A stretch of DNA of 64,000 nucleotides from NCBI RefSeq assembly GCF_016464625.1, contig NZ_JAEAGO010000001.1:434001-498000 (forward strand). The letters run 5' to 3'. Origin of the DNA: Penaeicola halotolerans (lineage in GTDB: Bacteria; Bacteroidota; Bacteroidia; Cytophagales; Cyclobacteriaceae). Shown one piece after another: positions 46,101-55,034 of this stretch. Both the position numbers and the translations under genes were made by a program. How positions within the stretch are numbered: position 1 is the stretch's first letter; each line of letters begins with the position of its first letter. The notes below the pieces were generated by a model that did no database searches, was not told the DNA's origin, and saw only the letters and a program-made list of their open reading frames with translations.

Positions 46101-47877
46101 TGAAGGATTCAAGATCAAGGATGTGAAGATCAAAAGTCAAGAATACATCCAATCCTTGGTCAATACATGCTTTGAGCGAAAAATGACTGTCACGGGTGCT
46201 TTTCCTTTCAATGAAGCTTTTTACGAAGTGATCATCCACCCAATATTAGATGAGTACAAAAAGATCACTTATGGTTTGGGTATCGTCAGAAATATCACAG
46301 AGCGCACCAAGGCCGAAGAAGCCCTGAGACAAAGTGAAGAAAAGTATCGAACGCTTGTTGAAGAGTCTTCAGAGATCATTTTCTCTATTGATTTGGAGTT
46401 GAGATTCTCTTATTTATCACCCAATACGAAGCATTATCTAGGCTATGAACCAAGGCAATTGATTGGTAAATCCTTTCTAGATTTCCTTCATGAAGATGAT
46501 CGAGGGAAGATTCAAGAAAGTTTTGCTAAGGTAGTTCAAGAGAGAGAAGATGTGCCAAACTTTGAGTATAAAATAAGGACTAATGCTGGTGAGTATAGAG
46601 TCTACACGCATGAGGGAAAACTCATCAAAGATGAACATGATAAGCCTCGATACTATGTGGGTATAGCTAGAGATATCACGGAGCTGTCCTTTGCTCAGAG
46701 GCAGTTATTAGAGGCTAAAGACAAAGCTGAGCAGGCTGCTGTAGCCAAGACACAGTTTCTCTCTATCATGAGTCATGAGATCAGAACTCCGATGAATGCT
46801 GTAATTGGATTGTCACACTTACTCATAGAGGATGATCCTCGTCCAGATCAGTTGGAAAATCTCAAAACACTTCAGTTCTCAGCTGAAAATCTACTTGGCT
46901 TGATCAATGACATCCTCGATTACAATAAAATAGAATCGGGGAGGCTTGTGCTAGAGCATATTGACTTTAGTTTTAGAGAGTTGATGCAGCGCATCGTTCA
47001 CAGCTATTCTTATCAAGCACGTGAAAAGTCCATCCATATAAGCCTCAGCATAGATGATGAGATACCTGAGGAAGTGAGAGGAGACTCTATGCGACTCAGT
47101 CAAGTGATCAATAATCTCCTAAGTAATGCTGTGAAGTTTACTGACAAAGGATCTGTGAGCGTCAATGTACAGCTACTTTCTTCGGATGAGAAGGGACATC
47201 TGTTGCGATTTGAGATTTCAGATACGGGCATAGGGATTTCTTCTGATAAGTTAGATTCTATTTTTGAAGCTTTCACGCAAGCCAGTACAGATACTACGAG
47301 AAAGTACGGAGGTACTGGGCTAGGTTTGGCCATTGTGAAGCGATTACTAACGCTATTTAAATCTGAAGTTACTGTAGAAAGTGAGCTAGGAAGTGGTGCT
47401 AAGTTTACATTTGACTTATTATTAGAAAGAGCAGAAAACCCAAAAGCCCTTCAAAAGCAATTAGAAAATACTGATCTCAAAGACCATACAGCAGCGAAAA
47501 TTCTAGTAGTAGAAGATAATGCAGTCAATCGTCTGATGGTAGAGAAGTTTTTAAGAAAATGGCAGATCAAACACATAGATCATGCGAGCAATGGCGTAGA
47601 AGCACTTCGTAAAGTCTATTTAGAAAGATATGACCTGATCTTGATGGATTTACAGATGCCTGTCATGGATGGATTTGAAGCAGCTAAAGCGATTCGCCTC
47701 ATGAAAGATCCGCACTATCTCCAAGTACCGATCATAGCCCTGTCTGCAAGCTCTTTGATAGAGGTGAAAGACCAATTAGAAAAAAATGGACTAGATGACT
47801 ACATCTCTAAGCCTTTTAATCCCAATGAATTAAGTACTAAAATCGCCCATTACCTAGAGCGTTTCATTAAGTATTAA
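43132..47877 (+). CDS. Soluble multi-PAS/GAF hybrid histidine kinase
   Basis: This very large hybrid kinase of 1581 residues has no transmembrane helix and should be cytoplasmic. In order I see PAS domains at about 15-125, 140-255 and 265-380, a GAF domain at about 392-565, five more PAS domains (about 575-690, 700-820, 825-940, 950-1065 and 1075-1190), HisKA with H1215 in MSHEIRTP, an HATPase with GGTGLGLAIV, and a receiver with D1506 in LMDLQMP. Each PAS ends with the usual DITERK-type segment (e.g. DITAYKKAEK, DITERKDAEY). The array implies integration of several cytoplasmic signals such as light, redox or small ligands. I see no response-regulator gene next to it. It reads divergently from the S9/tricorn operon. 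Confidence 0.95.
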   Translation: MEINSPSIDFNKDQSLLKLLIDSQSDLICYYDPQYRLLFSNQAYADFFGFKTEQIKGFNLLDLVDEDEREVFLEKLQHHNKTRKTVKDEALITDAQGKAHWIEWTDIPISNEEGDLLFWQSIGKNITTLKLQAIKQEEENIRFKLALDGAHAGTWEWYATEQSPQIWSEGTYKLLGLAYPPVAGFAPNWYSQVYHLDKSSFEQQMAIGWEQEKEIRIEFRLSRNPSKWLRIQGLPVFGANGQLLKFTGLVTDITPVKNSIFLKDRNIDFFNSLLKNSSDFIAIIGEDGSMLYESPSFYSYFGFTEEEVIGQPAFNMVHEDDRQAIKELFYKERNNFGKTLQVDFRHVTKDGGYVLLEGIATVLTHDPSINGILLNSRDITAYKKAEKSLKKRFELEHLINEVSTLFINATSADFDRLTKEALQRLAIFEKADRAYLYMLSEGADFFYLQEEWNLPEVTPLSASQHILVGDLADWLMNKFEADEVVFINDVDTDFRVSASFLESISKSVTKSFVSFPLMSDGVLKGFYGFDTVLQARNWHTNDEYVLRQLGHIIMGAYKRNEVEKALKANEQLLSQTEIISKSGSWKWIASSNELIFSEGLAEIYGVKQGTLEHSFKGLFGRVSKRDRARVKRQIKRLLFGETVEPFEFRIKNGLGVKRHVLASARLKANELGEPIELVGIVQDITERKDAEYNIVLQAQMLSQINDPVMAIDADFRVTYWNQASERVYKISKEEILGKKIKEALIWEYYSTAEKEACFKQIREEGSWRGEVIHHLKDGRAIPVESSFQVLFNERGKAIGYTSIIREVETKKRYEELSRKARLIVENSPAVLFLLEADDRFPIRYMSDNISQFGYNAQDLINDKVNFLDLVYEEDIANISKYFDTVKTNKGFKAFSGEYRIKCKSGELRWVEDKTNEVYDEKGNIISHQGVLLDITERKLARLALEQSESRYRVLAANIPETNVFLFDHEQRYIIAEGTDLKDWGVSSKMFEGFKIKDVKIKSQEYIQSLVNTCFERKMTVTGAFPFNEAFYEVIIHPILDEYKKITYGLGIVRNITERTKAEEALRQSEEKYRTLVEESSEIIFSIDLELRFSYLSPNTKHYLGYEPRQLIGKSFLDFLHEDDRGKIQESFAKVVQEREDVPNFEYKIRTNAGEYRVYTHEGKLIKDEHDKPRYYVGIARDITELSFAQRQLLEAKDKAEQAAVAKTQFLSIMSHEIRTPMNAVIGLSHLLIEDDPRPDQLENLKTLQFSAENLLGLINDILDYNKIESGRLVLEHIDFSFRELMQRIVHSYSYQAREKSIHISLSIDDEIPEEVRGDSMRLSQVINNLLSNAVKFTDKGSVSVNVQLLSSDEKGHLLRFEISDTGIGISSDKLDSIFEAFTQASTDTTRKYGGTGLGLAIVKRLLTLFKSEVTVESELGSGAKFTFDLLLERAENPKALQKQLENTDLKDHTAAKILVVEDNAVNRLMVEKFLRKWQIKHIDHASNGVEALRKVYLERYDLILMDLQMPVMDGFEAAKAIRLMKDPHYLQVPIIALSASSLIEVKDQLEKNGLDDYISKPFNPNELSTKIAHYLERFIKY

Positions 47878-47899
47878 TACCTGATATTGGGTATTTTTT
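47876..47899 (+). terminator. Weak terminator overlapping the kinase stop codon
   Basis: AATACC and GGTATT form a 6-bp stem around an 8-base loop, followed by TTTTTA. The left arm overlaps the stop codon. Confidence 0.45.
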
Positions 47900-47975
47900 A
47901 TGTAAATCTTTTCTCTTGCTACACAGTTTGCTATTTAATTGGTAACTTTCCTAAGAGATCATCTTTACACATATC

Positions 47976-48830
47976 ATGAGAAAAATCACTCTATCATTTG
48001 TCGCTTTGTTGTTTAGCTTGTCCCTGTTGGCTGAACCGATCAATTTCAATAAAGGAGATTGGAGCGATGTACTCAAACAGGCTAAGGAATCGAATAAATT
48101 AATTTTTGTAGATGCCTATGCGACTTGGTGTGGTCCATGTAAGATGATGGATCAAAATGTCTTTGCTGCTGATGAGGTAGGGGAGTTTTACAACGAGACT
48201 TTTGTTAATTTCAAAATTGACATGGAATCTGAAGCAGGTCTGGTATTTGATGAAACGTATCCAGTGACCGCTTATCCTACTATGTTTTTTATTAACCCTG
48301 ATGGAGAAATCGTCAAAAAGCTGGTAGGTTATAGAGAAGTCGAAAACTTTCTAAATGTTGGAAGATGGGTAAAAGATCCAACATCAGCTCCTTCCTATGA
48401 GCTTTCTAAACAGTATGCTACAGGAGATAGGTCTCAAGAGTTTTTGAAATCATACATCGATGCACTCAATGAAGAAGGTGAAGATGTAAGCCACTTGATT
48501 GATGCTTACTTCCAGACATTGCCAGGTAGTGCATTAGAAGATGAGGATACCTTTATACTTTTTTATCAAAATGCTACTGATATCAACTATCCTGCGACAG
48601 AGTATTTTCTAGTGAATATCAATACTTACTTGAATATATATGGTGATGAATTGATGAATGAAAAGGTGTTTTCAATTATTGATGCTAACATTATTAAAGC
48701 AGCAAATAATCAGGATGATGACACATTTGAGAAGCTGCTAGTACTCATTAAGCCAATCTTTTTGGAAGATAAATGGCCAGAGTTTGAAGAGAGACTTAGA
48801 GGATATTACGCTGAGATGAAGGAAAGGTAA
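47976..48830 (+). CDS. Periplasmic thioredoxin-fold protein
   Basis: This 284-residue exported protein has a signal peptide (MRKITLSFVALLFSLSLLA, then EPIN) and an N-terminal thioredoxin domain (about 22-135) with C52-G-P-C55 in ATWCGPCKMMD and the cis-Pro segment VTAYPTMFFINPDGE. The motif and KMMD helix resemble the DUF255/thioredoxin_7 group (LIFVDAYATWCGPCK). The C-terminal half (about 145-284) is helical with acidic patches and no clear motif. It would act on disulfides in the periplasm. It is a single gene behind the kinase terminator, and a strong hairpin follows. Confidence 0.92.
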   Translation: MRKITLSFVALLFSLSLLAEPINFNKGDWSDVLKQAKESNKLIFVDAYATWCGPCKMMDQNVFAADEVGEFYNETFVNFKIDMESEAGLVFDETYPVTAYPTMFFINPDGEIVKKLVGYREVENFLNVGRWVKDPTSAPSYELSKQYATGDRSQEFLKSYIDALNEEGEDVSHLIDAYFQTLPGSALEDEDTFILFYQNATDINYPATEYFLVNINTYLNIYGDELMNEKVFSIIDANIIKAANNQDDDTFEKLLVLIKPIFLEDKWPEFEERLRGYYAEMKER

Positions 48831-48849
48831 GTTTAAAAGAATCTAAAGT

Positions 48850-48889
48850 AAAAGCCATCTCTAACTATAGGGATGGCTTTTGATTTTTA
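48850..48889 (+). terminator. Terminator after the thioredoxin gene
   Basis: A perfect 10-bp stem (AAAAGCCATC / GATGGCTTTT) around a 12-base loop is followed by TGATTTTTA. Confidence 0.75.
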
Positions 48890-48934
48890 TATACTTTTGA
48901 TCTTTGATAAATTCTCAAAAATCCGAGTCCAAAC

Positions 48935-48965
48935 TTTCATAATCCATATTTCTAGCCTACATTTG
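48935..48965 (+). promoter_or_regulatory. Promoter of the SAM-riboswitch methionine operon
   Basis: TACATTTG at 48958-48965 is a perfect TAnnTTTG -7 box. TTTC at 48935-48938 lies exactly 19 bases upstream and differs by one base from the TTTG -33 box. The transcription start would fall near 48970-48972, the first base of the riboswitch P1 stem. Confidence 0.65.
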
Positions 48966-48971
48966 AGCTTG

Positions 48972-49105
48972 CTTATCGAGAAAGACTGAGGGACGGGCCC
49001 GTTGACGTCTTAGCAACCTGAAAACAAGGTGCTAATTCCCATTCTAAATGATCTATTTAGATAAAGATGAGCAAACGCTACCTCTTAGCGGTTCTTTCTC
49101 GATAG
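48972..49105 (+). promoter_or_regulatory. SAM-I (S-box) riboswitch upstream of split metH
   Basis: The leader has the SAM-I core in order: P1 left arm CTTATCGAGAAAG (48972-48984), the GAGGGACGGGCCCGTTGA segment, CTTAGCAACCTG, GGTGCTAATTCCC, a P3 hairpin TCTAAAT/ATTTAGA and GATGAG, then P1 right arm CTTTCTCGATAG (49094-49105). P1 can form about 12 pairs with one bulge. A small additional hairpin (CGCTA/TAGCG) lies before the right arm of P1. The start codon is 14 bases after P1, and no intrinsic terminator lies between. Binding of S-adenosylmethionine should stabilise P1 and lower expression of the metH halves and metF, probably at translation. Confidence 0.93.
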
Positions 49106-49119
49106 TTGATTAGTAGACT

Positions 49120-50154
49120 ATGAATAGAAAAGAACAACTCCTTAAACTCCTCAAAGAACGTATTCTCATATTGGACGGTGCCATGGGCACGATGATCCAG
49201 CGATATAAGCTAGAGGAAAATGATTTTCGCAATACCTCACTCGTGGATCACACGCATCCTCTCAAAGGAAATAATGATCTATTGACACTGACAAGGCCAG
49301 ATGTCATCAAAGAGATCCATGCTGCCTATTTTGAAGCTGGAGCGGATATAGCAGAGACCAATACTTTTAGCAGTACTAGTATCGCTCAGGCTGATTATGG
49401 TTTGGAGCATTTGGCTTATGAACTTAATCTTCAAGGGGCAAAGATAGCTAGAGAAGTTGCTGACGCATTTACAGAGAATAATCCTCACAAACCTAGATTC
49501 GTAGCCGGATCTATAGGTCCAACCAATAGGACTGCTTCCATCTCTCCAGATGTCAATGATCCAGGTTTTAGAGCAATTAATTTTGATCAATTGGTGGAGG
49601 CTTACACTGAGCAGATCAGAGGTTTGATAGATGGTGGAGCGGACATATTATTGGTAGAGACTGTTTTTGATACGCTCAATGCCAAGGCAGCACTGTATGC
49701 GATACAAGATGTCTATGAGGAATATGCTAAGCAATTAAATCAACCTGATTTTGGCCTTCCGATCATGGTTTCGGGTACTATCACAGATGCCAGTGGACGC
49801 ACACTCTCAGGTCAGACCACTGAAGCCTTTTTGATCTCATTGTCCCATGTGCCTCTTTTAAGCATTGGATTAAACTGTGCCTTAGGTGCTAAAGAGCTTA
49901 GACCTTATCTACAAGTCCTAGCCCGTAAAGCTCCGTTTGCAGTGAGCGCCCATCCTAATGCTGGACTACCTAATGAGTTTGGTGCTTACGATCAAACACC
50001 AGAGTTGATGGCTGCTCAAGTAGAGGAGTTTTTACAAGAAGGACTGCTCAATATAGTAGGAGGCTGCTGCGGGACAACTCCCCCTCACATTAAAGCCATC
50101 GCTGAAGTAGCAGCCAAGTATAGTCCTAGAACAACAGCAGAGGCATTAGCTTAA
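49120..50154 (+). CDS. metH: Methionine synthase, homocysteine-binding half
   Basis: This 344-residue protein is the N-terminal module of B12-dependent methionine synthase, a homocysteine methyltransferase barrel. The zinc cysteines are present: C253 in LNCALGA and C316-C317 in [10 protein letters not shown]. Early motifs are [10 protein letters not shown] and [15 protein letters not shown]; later comes [11 protein letters not shown]. The chain stops where the pterin-binding module of one-chain MetH would begin. The rest is supplied by the following gene, 13 bases on. Separate genes for these two halves are frequent in Bacteroidota, so this is not a frameshift. It lies directly downstream of the SAM-I riboswitch. 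Confidence 0.95.
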   Translation: MNRKEQLLKLLKERILILDGAMGTMIQRYKLEENDFRNTSLVDHTHPLKGNNDLLTLTRPDVIKEIHAAYFEAGADIAETNTFSSTSIAQADYGLEHLAYELNLQGAKIAREVADAFTENNPHKPRFVAGSIGPTNRTASISPDVNDPGFRAINFDQLVEAYTEQIRGLIDGGADILLVETVFDTLNAKAALYAIQDVYEEYAKQLNQPDFGLPIMVSGTITDASGRTLSGQTTEAFLISLSHVPLLSIGLNCALGAKELRPYLQVLARKAPFAVSAHPNAGLPNEFGAYDQTPELMAAQVEEFLQEGLLNIVGGCCGTTPPHIKAIAEVAAKYSPRTTAEALA

Positions 50155-50167
50155 GATATTTTCCATC

Positions 50168-52858
50168 ATGACACAAACGAGTAAAGATTATACCCTAAGA
50201 TTATCTGGATTGGAGCCTTTGGTGGTTACTCCCAGCGCTAATTTTATCAATATCGGTGAAAGAACAAATGTAACTGGGTCAAAGAAGTTTGCCAGACTGA
50301 TCAAGGATGGTAGATTTGATGAAGCTTTAGGAATCGCTTTGGATCAAGTACAAGGTGGCGCTCAAGTACTTGATGTCAATATGGACGAAGGGATGCTTGA
50401 TGGGGAAGCTGCCATGGTTAAATTCCTCAACCTAATAGCTGCGGAGCCAGATATATCACGCATTCCGATCATGATAGATAGCTCTAAGTGGCACATCATT
50501 GAAGCAGGCCTAAAGTGTATTCAAGGTAAGGGTATTGTCAATTCCATTAGTTTAAAAGGTGGTGAAGCAGAGTTTTTAGCCCAAGCAAAAAAGATCAAAA
50601 GGTTTGGAGCAGCAGTAGTGATTATGGCCTTTGATGAAGACGGTCAAGCGGATACTTATGAAAGGAGGATAGCCATCTGTGAGCGAAGCTATAATCTCCT
50701 AAGAGAACAATTGGACTTTCCTCCTCAGGATATTATTTTCGATCCAAATATATTTCCTGTCGCTACTGGAATGGAGGAGCATGTCAATAATGCCATTGAT
50801 TTTTTCAGAGCCACCAAGTGGATCAAAGAAAACCTACCAGGAGCTAAAGTAAGTGGAGGCGTAAGTAATGTTTCTTTTTCTTTTAGAGGGAATAATACGG
50901 TTAGAGAAGCTATGCATTCGGCTTTTCTATACCATGCGATACAGTATGGTATGGATATGGGCATCGTGAATCCTACGATGCTCGAAGTTTATGATGATAT
51001 CCCAAAGGATCTCTTAGAGCATGTCGAAGATGTCCTATTGAATAGACGACCTGATGCCACAGAGCGTTTGATGGCCTTTGCAGAGCAGGTGGTAGGTTCA
51101 GATAAAAAGGAAAAAGAAGCTGAGCTTTGGCGTAATGATCCCGTAGAAAAGAGGCTCGAACATGCACTGATCAAAGGCATCGTGGAATACATTGATGCTG
51201 ACACGGAAGAAGCTAGGTTGAAACTAAATGATCCACTGAAAGTGATCGAAGGCCCTCTAATGGATGGAATGAATGTCGTAGGAGACCTTTTTGGCTCTGG
51301 CAAAATGTTTCTTCCACAAGTGGTTAAAAGTGCTCGTGTCATGAAGAAAGCTGTAGCTTACTTAGAACCCTTTATCCTTGAAAAAAAACGAGAGATACAA
51401 GCAGCAGGAGGCACCCAATCAAGAGGTCCACTCAAAATACTCATGGCTACCGTAAAAGGCGATGTGCATGATATCGGTAAAAATATCGTGAGTGTAGTAC
51501 TCGCATGCAATAATTATGAAATCATCGATCTAGGAGTGATGGTGCCAGCTGATAAGATCATCGCTGCGGCTATCAAAGAGGAAGTTGATATCATAGGTTT
51601 ATCTGGACTGATCACCCCTTCACTAGATGAGATGGTCTTTGTCGCGAAGGAGATGGAACGTCAAGGACTCAAGATCCCTCTCCTCATAGGAGGTGCTACT
51701 ACCTCACGAATACATACCGCTGTAAAGATAGATCCCGTGTATAGTGGAGCTGTTGTGCACGTGCTTGATGCTTCTAAGAGTGTCCCTGTTGCTGGCGAGT
51801 TGACGGGAGAGGAGTCTTATGATAAGCTTTTTGGTAAAATCAAAGAAGAGTATGCACAACTTAGAGAGGATCACCTAAGTAGACAAAAGGAGAAAAACTA
51901 TATCAGTTATCAAGAGGCTAAGGCAAATGCACTTCAGATAGATTGGAATGATTACACACCACCTAAACCAAAGCAGTTAGGTCTTCAGACCTTTAATACC
52001 TATGATTTAGCGGAAATTAGAGCTTATATCGATTGGACGCCATTTTTCAGCACATGGATGCTTAGCGGCAAATATCCTAAAATCTTTGAGGATCAAGTAG
52101 TAGGTGAAGAAGCTAAAAGACTTTTTGATGATGCTCAAGCCATGCTCGATCAAGTGATCAGTGAAAAATGGCTTCAAGCCAATGCAGTGGTGGGTTTATT
52201 TCCAGCTCAGAGAAATGGTGATGATATCAAGGTCTTTGATCCACAGACTGGTGCTGAGATAAAGAGTTTTCACTTTTTACGTCAGCAAGGAAAGAAAGGT
52301 AAAGGACTTGCCAATGTCTCTTTAGCGGATTTTGTCAAGGAGCAAGATGATTACCTTGGCTTCTTCGCTGTCACAGCTGGTATAGGTATAGAAGAGCACT
52401 TGGAGAGATTCAAACAAGCACACGATGACTATAATAGTATCATGCTAAAAGCCATAGCGGATAGACTTGCAGAAGCTTTTGCAGAGTTGATGCATGAGAA
52501 GGTCAGAAAAGAAATTTGGGGATACGCACCAGATGAAAAACTAGAAAATGAGCAGCTGATCAGAGAAAACTATCAAGGAATCAGACCTGCTCCTGGCTAT
52601 CCTGCATGTCCAGATCATACAGAGAAAGCAGATCTATTTGATTTGCTTCAGGCAGAGAAACTCGCTGGGATCAAACTCACAGAGAGCTTTGCTATGTATC
52701 CTGCGGCAGCTGTGAGTGGATTTTATTTTTCACATCCTAAGTCTCGATATTTTGCACTGGGCAAAATAGAGCAAGATCAGGTAATCGACTATGCTCAAAG
52801 AAAGCAGAAGTCTCTGGAAGAAATGGAAAAATGGTTAGCGCCTAACTTAGCTTATTAA
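50168..52858 (+). CDS. metH: Methionine synthase, pterin, B12 and activation half
   Basis: This 896-residue protein holds the rest of MetH: a pterin-binding domain (about 1-300, [16 protein letters not shown], then [12 protein letters not shown] and IMIDSSKW), a four-helix cap, the B12-binding Rossmann domain with D432-V-H434-D-I-G437 (His434 is the cobalt ligand), and a C-terminal reactivation domain with the SAM-binding [14 protein letters not shown] and [17 protein letters not shown]. It transfers the methyl group from methyltetrahydrofolate to homocysteine bound by the first half. It starts 13 bases after the first half and is followed ten bases later by metF, so all three genes form one operon under the riboswitch. 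Confidence 0.96.
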   Translation: MTQTSKDYTLRLSGLEPLVVTPSANFINIGERTNVTGSKKFARLIKDGRFDEALGIALDQVQGGAQVLDVNMDEGMLDGEAAMVKFLNLIAAEPDISRIPIMIDSSKWHIIEAGLKCIQGKGIVNSISLKGGEAEFLAQAKKIKRFGAAVVIMAFDEDGQADTYERRIAICERSYNLLREQLDFPPQDIIFDPNIFPVATGMEEHVNNAIDFFRATKWIKENLPGAKVSGGVSNVSFSFRGNNTVREAMHSAFLYHAIQYGMDMGIVNPTMLEVYDDIPKDLLEHVEDVLLNRRPDATERLMAFAEQVVGSDKKEKEAELWRNDPVEKRLEHALIKGIVEYIDADTEEARLKLNDPLKVIEGPLMDGMNVVGDLFGSGKMFLPQVVKSARVMKKAVAYLEPFILEKKREIQAAGGTQSRGPLKILMATVKGDVHDIGKNIVSVVLACNNYEIIDLGVMVPADKIIAAAIKEEVDIIGLSGLITPSLDEMVFVAKEMERQGLKIPLLIGGATTSRIHTAVKIDPVYSGAVVHVLDASKSVPVAGELTGEESYDKLFGKIKEEYAQLREDHLSRQKEKNYISYQEAKANALQIDWNDYTPPKPKQLGLQTFNTYDLAEIRAYIDWTPFFSTWMLSGKYPKIFEDQVVGEEAKRLFDDAQAMLDQVISEKWLQANAVVGLFPAQRNGDDIKVFDPQTGAEIKSFHFLRQQGKKGKGLANVSLADFVKEQDDYLGFFAVTAGIGIEEHLERFKQAHDDYNSIMLKAIADRLAEAFAELMHEKVRKEIWGYAPDEKLENEQLIRENYQGIRPAPGYPACPDHTEKADLFDLLQAEKLAGIKLTESFAMYPAAAVSGFYFSHPKSRYFALGKIEQDQVIDYAQRKQKSLEEMEKWLAPNLAY

Positions 52859-52867
52859 TCAATCGAT

Positions 52868-53821
52868 ATGAAAATCACCGAACATATTCAAAACGCAAAG
52901 CAAACACTGTTTTCATTTGAGATTTTGCCTCCATTGAAAGGACAAAATATGAATGAAATGATGAATAGCATAGAGCCTTTGATGGAATTTAACCCACCCT
53001 TCATCGATGTGACTTATCATAGAGAAGAATATATCTATAAAAAGCATCCTAATGGATTGTTGGAGCGTGTATCTACTCGCAAAAGGCCAGGAACTGTAGG
53101 GATCTGTGCAGCGATCATGAATCGATTTAAAGTAGATGCTGTACCGCACTTGCTTTGCGGTGGATTTAATAAAGAAGAAACAGAAAATGCATTGATTGAT
53201 CTCAACTTCATCGGTGTGGACAATGTGCTAGTACTTAGAGGAGATGCGATCAAATCTGAAGGTCGATTTATGCCAGAAGACAATGGACATGCTTATGCTT
53301 CTGAGCTGCTCAAGCAAGTAGTCGATATGAACAATGGTCACTACTTGCACGAAGAAGTGGAAAATAATAATAGTACTAACTTCTGCATAGGTGTGGCAGG
53401 ATATCCGGAGAAGCACTTTGAATCACCGAGTCTACGTACAGATATGAAGTATCTCAAAGAAAAAGTAAAGGCTGGAGCAGATTATATTGTGACTCAGATG
53501 TTTTTTGACAATCAGAAATTTTTTGAATTTGTAGATAAGTGTAGAGCTAATGACATACATGTACCGATCATTCCAGGACTGAAACCCATTACGACACTAA
53601 ATCAGATCACGATGCTACCAAGTACTTTTCACATTGACATGCCAGATGCTCTGCTAGATGAATTGGAAAAATGTAAAGACAATGCCGCTGTGAGAGAAGT
53701 AGGTATTCAATGGGCTATACAGCAGAGTAAAGAACTCGTAGCAGCGGGTGTACCATGTCTTCATTACTATACGATGAGTAAGGCAGAAGCTACTTATCGA
53801 ATAGCTAAAGCATTGTTTTAA
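52868..53821 (+). CDS. metF: Methylenetetrahydrofolate reductase
   Basis: This FAD enzyme of 317 residues reduces 5,10-methylene- to 5-methyltetrahydrofolate, the methyl donor for MetH. Family motifs are FSFEILPPLKGQ near the N-terminus (Glu of the active site), FIDVTYHREE, GIGVDNVLVLRGD-like FIGVDNVLVLRGDA, FCIGVAGYPEKHFE, LKEKVKAGADYIVTQMFFD and PIIPGLKPIT. The length is normal for a bacterial single-domain MetF. It is the third gene of the methionine operon and is followed by a very strong terminator, which marks the operon end. Confidence 0.97.
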   Translation: MKITEHIQNAKQTLFSFEILPPLKGQNMNEMMNSIEPLMEFNPPFIDVTYHREEYIYKKHPNGLLERVSTRKRPGTVGICAAIMNRFKVDAVPHLLCGGFNKEETENALIDLNFIGVDNVLVLRGDAIKSEGRFMPEDNGHAYASELLKQVVDMNNGHYLHEEVENNNSTNFCIGVAGYPEKHFESPSLRTDMKYLKEKVKAGADYIVTQMFFDNQKFFEFVDKCRANDIHVPIIPGLKPITTLNQITMLPSTFHIDMPDALLDELEKCKDNAAVREVGIQWAIQQSKELVAAGVPCLHYYTMSKAEATYRIAKALF

Positions 53822-53823
53822 TC

Positions 53824-53853
53824 AAAAAAGTCAGCTTTGCAGCTGACTTTTTT
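53824..53853 (+). terminator. Strong terminator of the methionine operon
   Basis: A perfect 13-bp stem (AAAAAAGTCAGCT / AGCTGACTTTTTT) closed by a 4-base loop TTGC begins two bases after the metF stop, with the T-run built into the right arm. Confidence 0.93.
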
Positions 53854-53954
53854 ATTGTAGGATATTTAAAATTGATAACTTTATAAAGATCCATTTTATG
53901 AAGCGCCTTAAGCCCCAATTAAATTGAAGGCTAGAAGAGTAAAAACCATTTATA

Positions 53955-54956
53955 ATGTTTAAGTTTCAAGATGAAAAGCAGCGATTGATAGCCATTTCGT
54001 TTGGTGTAAGTGTCTTATTATTAGTCATTAAGTTTGTTGCTTTTTTTATCACAGGATCAAATGCTATACTGTCTGATGCACTAGAAAGTATCATCAATGT
54101 AGTTGCTTCTGGGTTTGCTCTATATAGCATTTATCTGAGTGCGCTTCCCAAAGATGAAAATCATCCCTATGGTCATGGCAAGATTGAGTTTTTTTCATCA
54201 GGTTTAGAGGGAGCACTTATAGTGATTGCTGCATTTTTCATTGGTTTCAGGTCAATTGAGGGGCTAATTGACCCTAGCGTTCCACGTAATCTTCCTTTTG
54301 GTCTTTTACTCATAGCGCTGAGTACAGGAGTCAACTTTGTGCTTGGACTGACGCTCATCAAGCGAAGTGAAAGGCTCAATTCTATTACGATCAAAGCAGA
54401 TGGTAAGCATATCCTCACTGATGCTTGGAGTAGCTTGGTGCTTCTGCTTGGTGTAGTCATCGTTTATTTGACTGGCTGGCCATGGTTGGATAGCGCCTTA
54501 TCATTAGCTTTTGCTTTTTTCATTTTGTATAGCGGGTTTCAAATACTCAAAGAGTCGATCAGCGCACTCATGGATGAGTCTAGTCCCAAGATGATCGGTA
54601 AAGTCGTCAAAAGCCTCAATAAAAACAGGCGAGAAAACTGGATCGATGTACACAATCTGAGGGTGCTTCGTTACGGTGGAGATCACCATGTAGATTGTCA
54701 TTTGACTTTGCCGTACTATTTTACCCTGACAGCGGTACATGATGAGGTTGAAGAGATGGAGCGTATCTTGGAAAAAGAGCTTCCAGGTGTAGTAGAAGTC
54801 TTTATCCATGCGGATCCATGTCTACCAGATCTTTGTTGTCAATACTGCAATGTGGCTGATTGTGCTGTGAGAAAGTATTCTAAACGACATGACATCCCTT
54901 GGACTTCACAAAACATGGCTAAAAACCAAAAACATTATCACGAAGCAATCGATTAA
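53955..54956 (+). CDS. Cation diffusion facilitator transporter
   Basis: This 333-residue inner-membrane antiporter exports divalent metals such as Zn, Fe or Mn with proton exchange. About six transmembrane helices lie in the first 200 residues. Metal-site motifs include NAILSDALES in helix II and ADGKHILTDAWSS in helix V, with the HPYGHGKIEF loop between. The cytoplasmic C-terminal domain ends in a cysteine-rich segment (DPCLPDLCCQYCNVADC) and a His-containing tail, likely metal-sensing or binding. The exact metal cannot be read from the sequence. It stands between two other transcripts and should have its own promoter. Confidence 0.93.
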   Translation: MFKFQDEKQRLIAISFGVSVLLLVIKFVAFFITGSNAILSDALESIINVVASGFALYSIYLSALPKDENHPYGHGKIEFFSSGLEGALIVIAAFFIGFRSIEGLIDPSVPRNLPFGLLLIALSTGVNFVLGLTLIKRSERLNSITIKADGKHILTDAWSSLVLLLGVVIVYLTGWPWLDSALSLAFAFFILYSGFQILKESISALMDESSPKMIGKVVKSLNKNRRENWIDVHNLRVLRYGGDHHVDCHLTLPYYFTLTAVHDEVEEMERILEKELPGVVEVFIHADPCLPDLCCQYCNVADCAVRKYSKRHDIPWTSQNMAKNQKHYHEAID

Positions 54957-55034
54957 AATTTCAGGAAGTCTGACAATATGACTTCAAATCAAAATTCAGC
55001 ATAACCTTTGAATGCATTTACAAAAAATAAGTTT

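Noticed and set aside
49102-49121. Pairing of ATAGT in the P1 right arm with ACTAT at the metH start codon as the riboswitch expression platform
   Set aside because: It has only five A/T-rich pairs and would free the start codon when SAM is bound, the wrong direction for a methionine gene.
49120-52858. metH broken by a frameshift
   Set aside because: Each half has a proper start, a complete domain set and a normal stop. The two-gene form is known in Bacteroidota.
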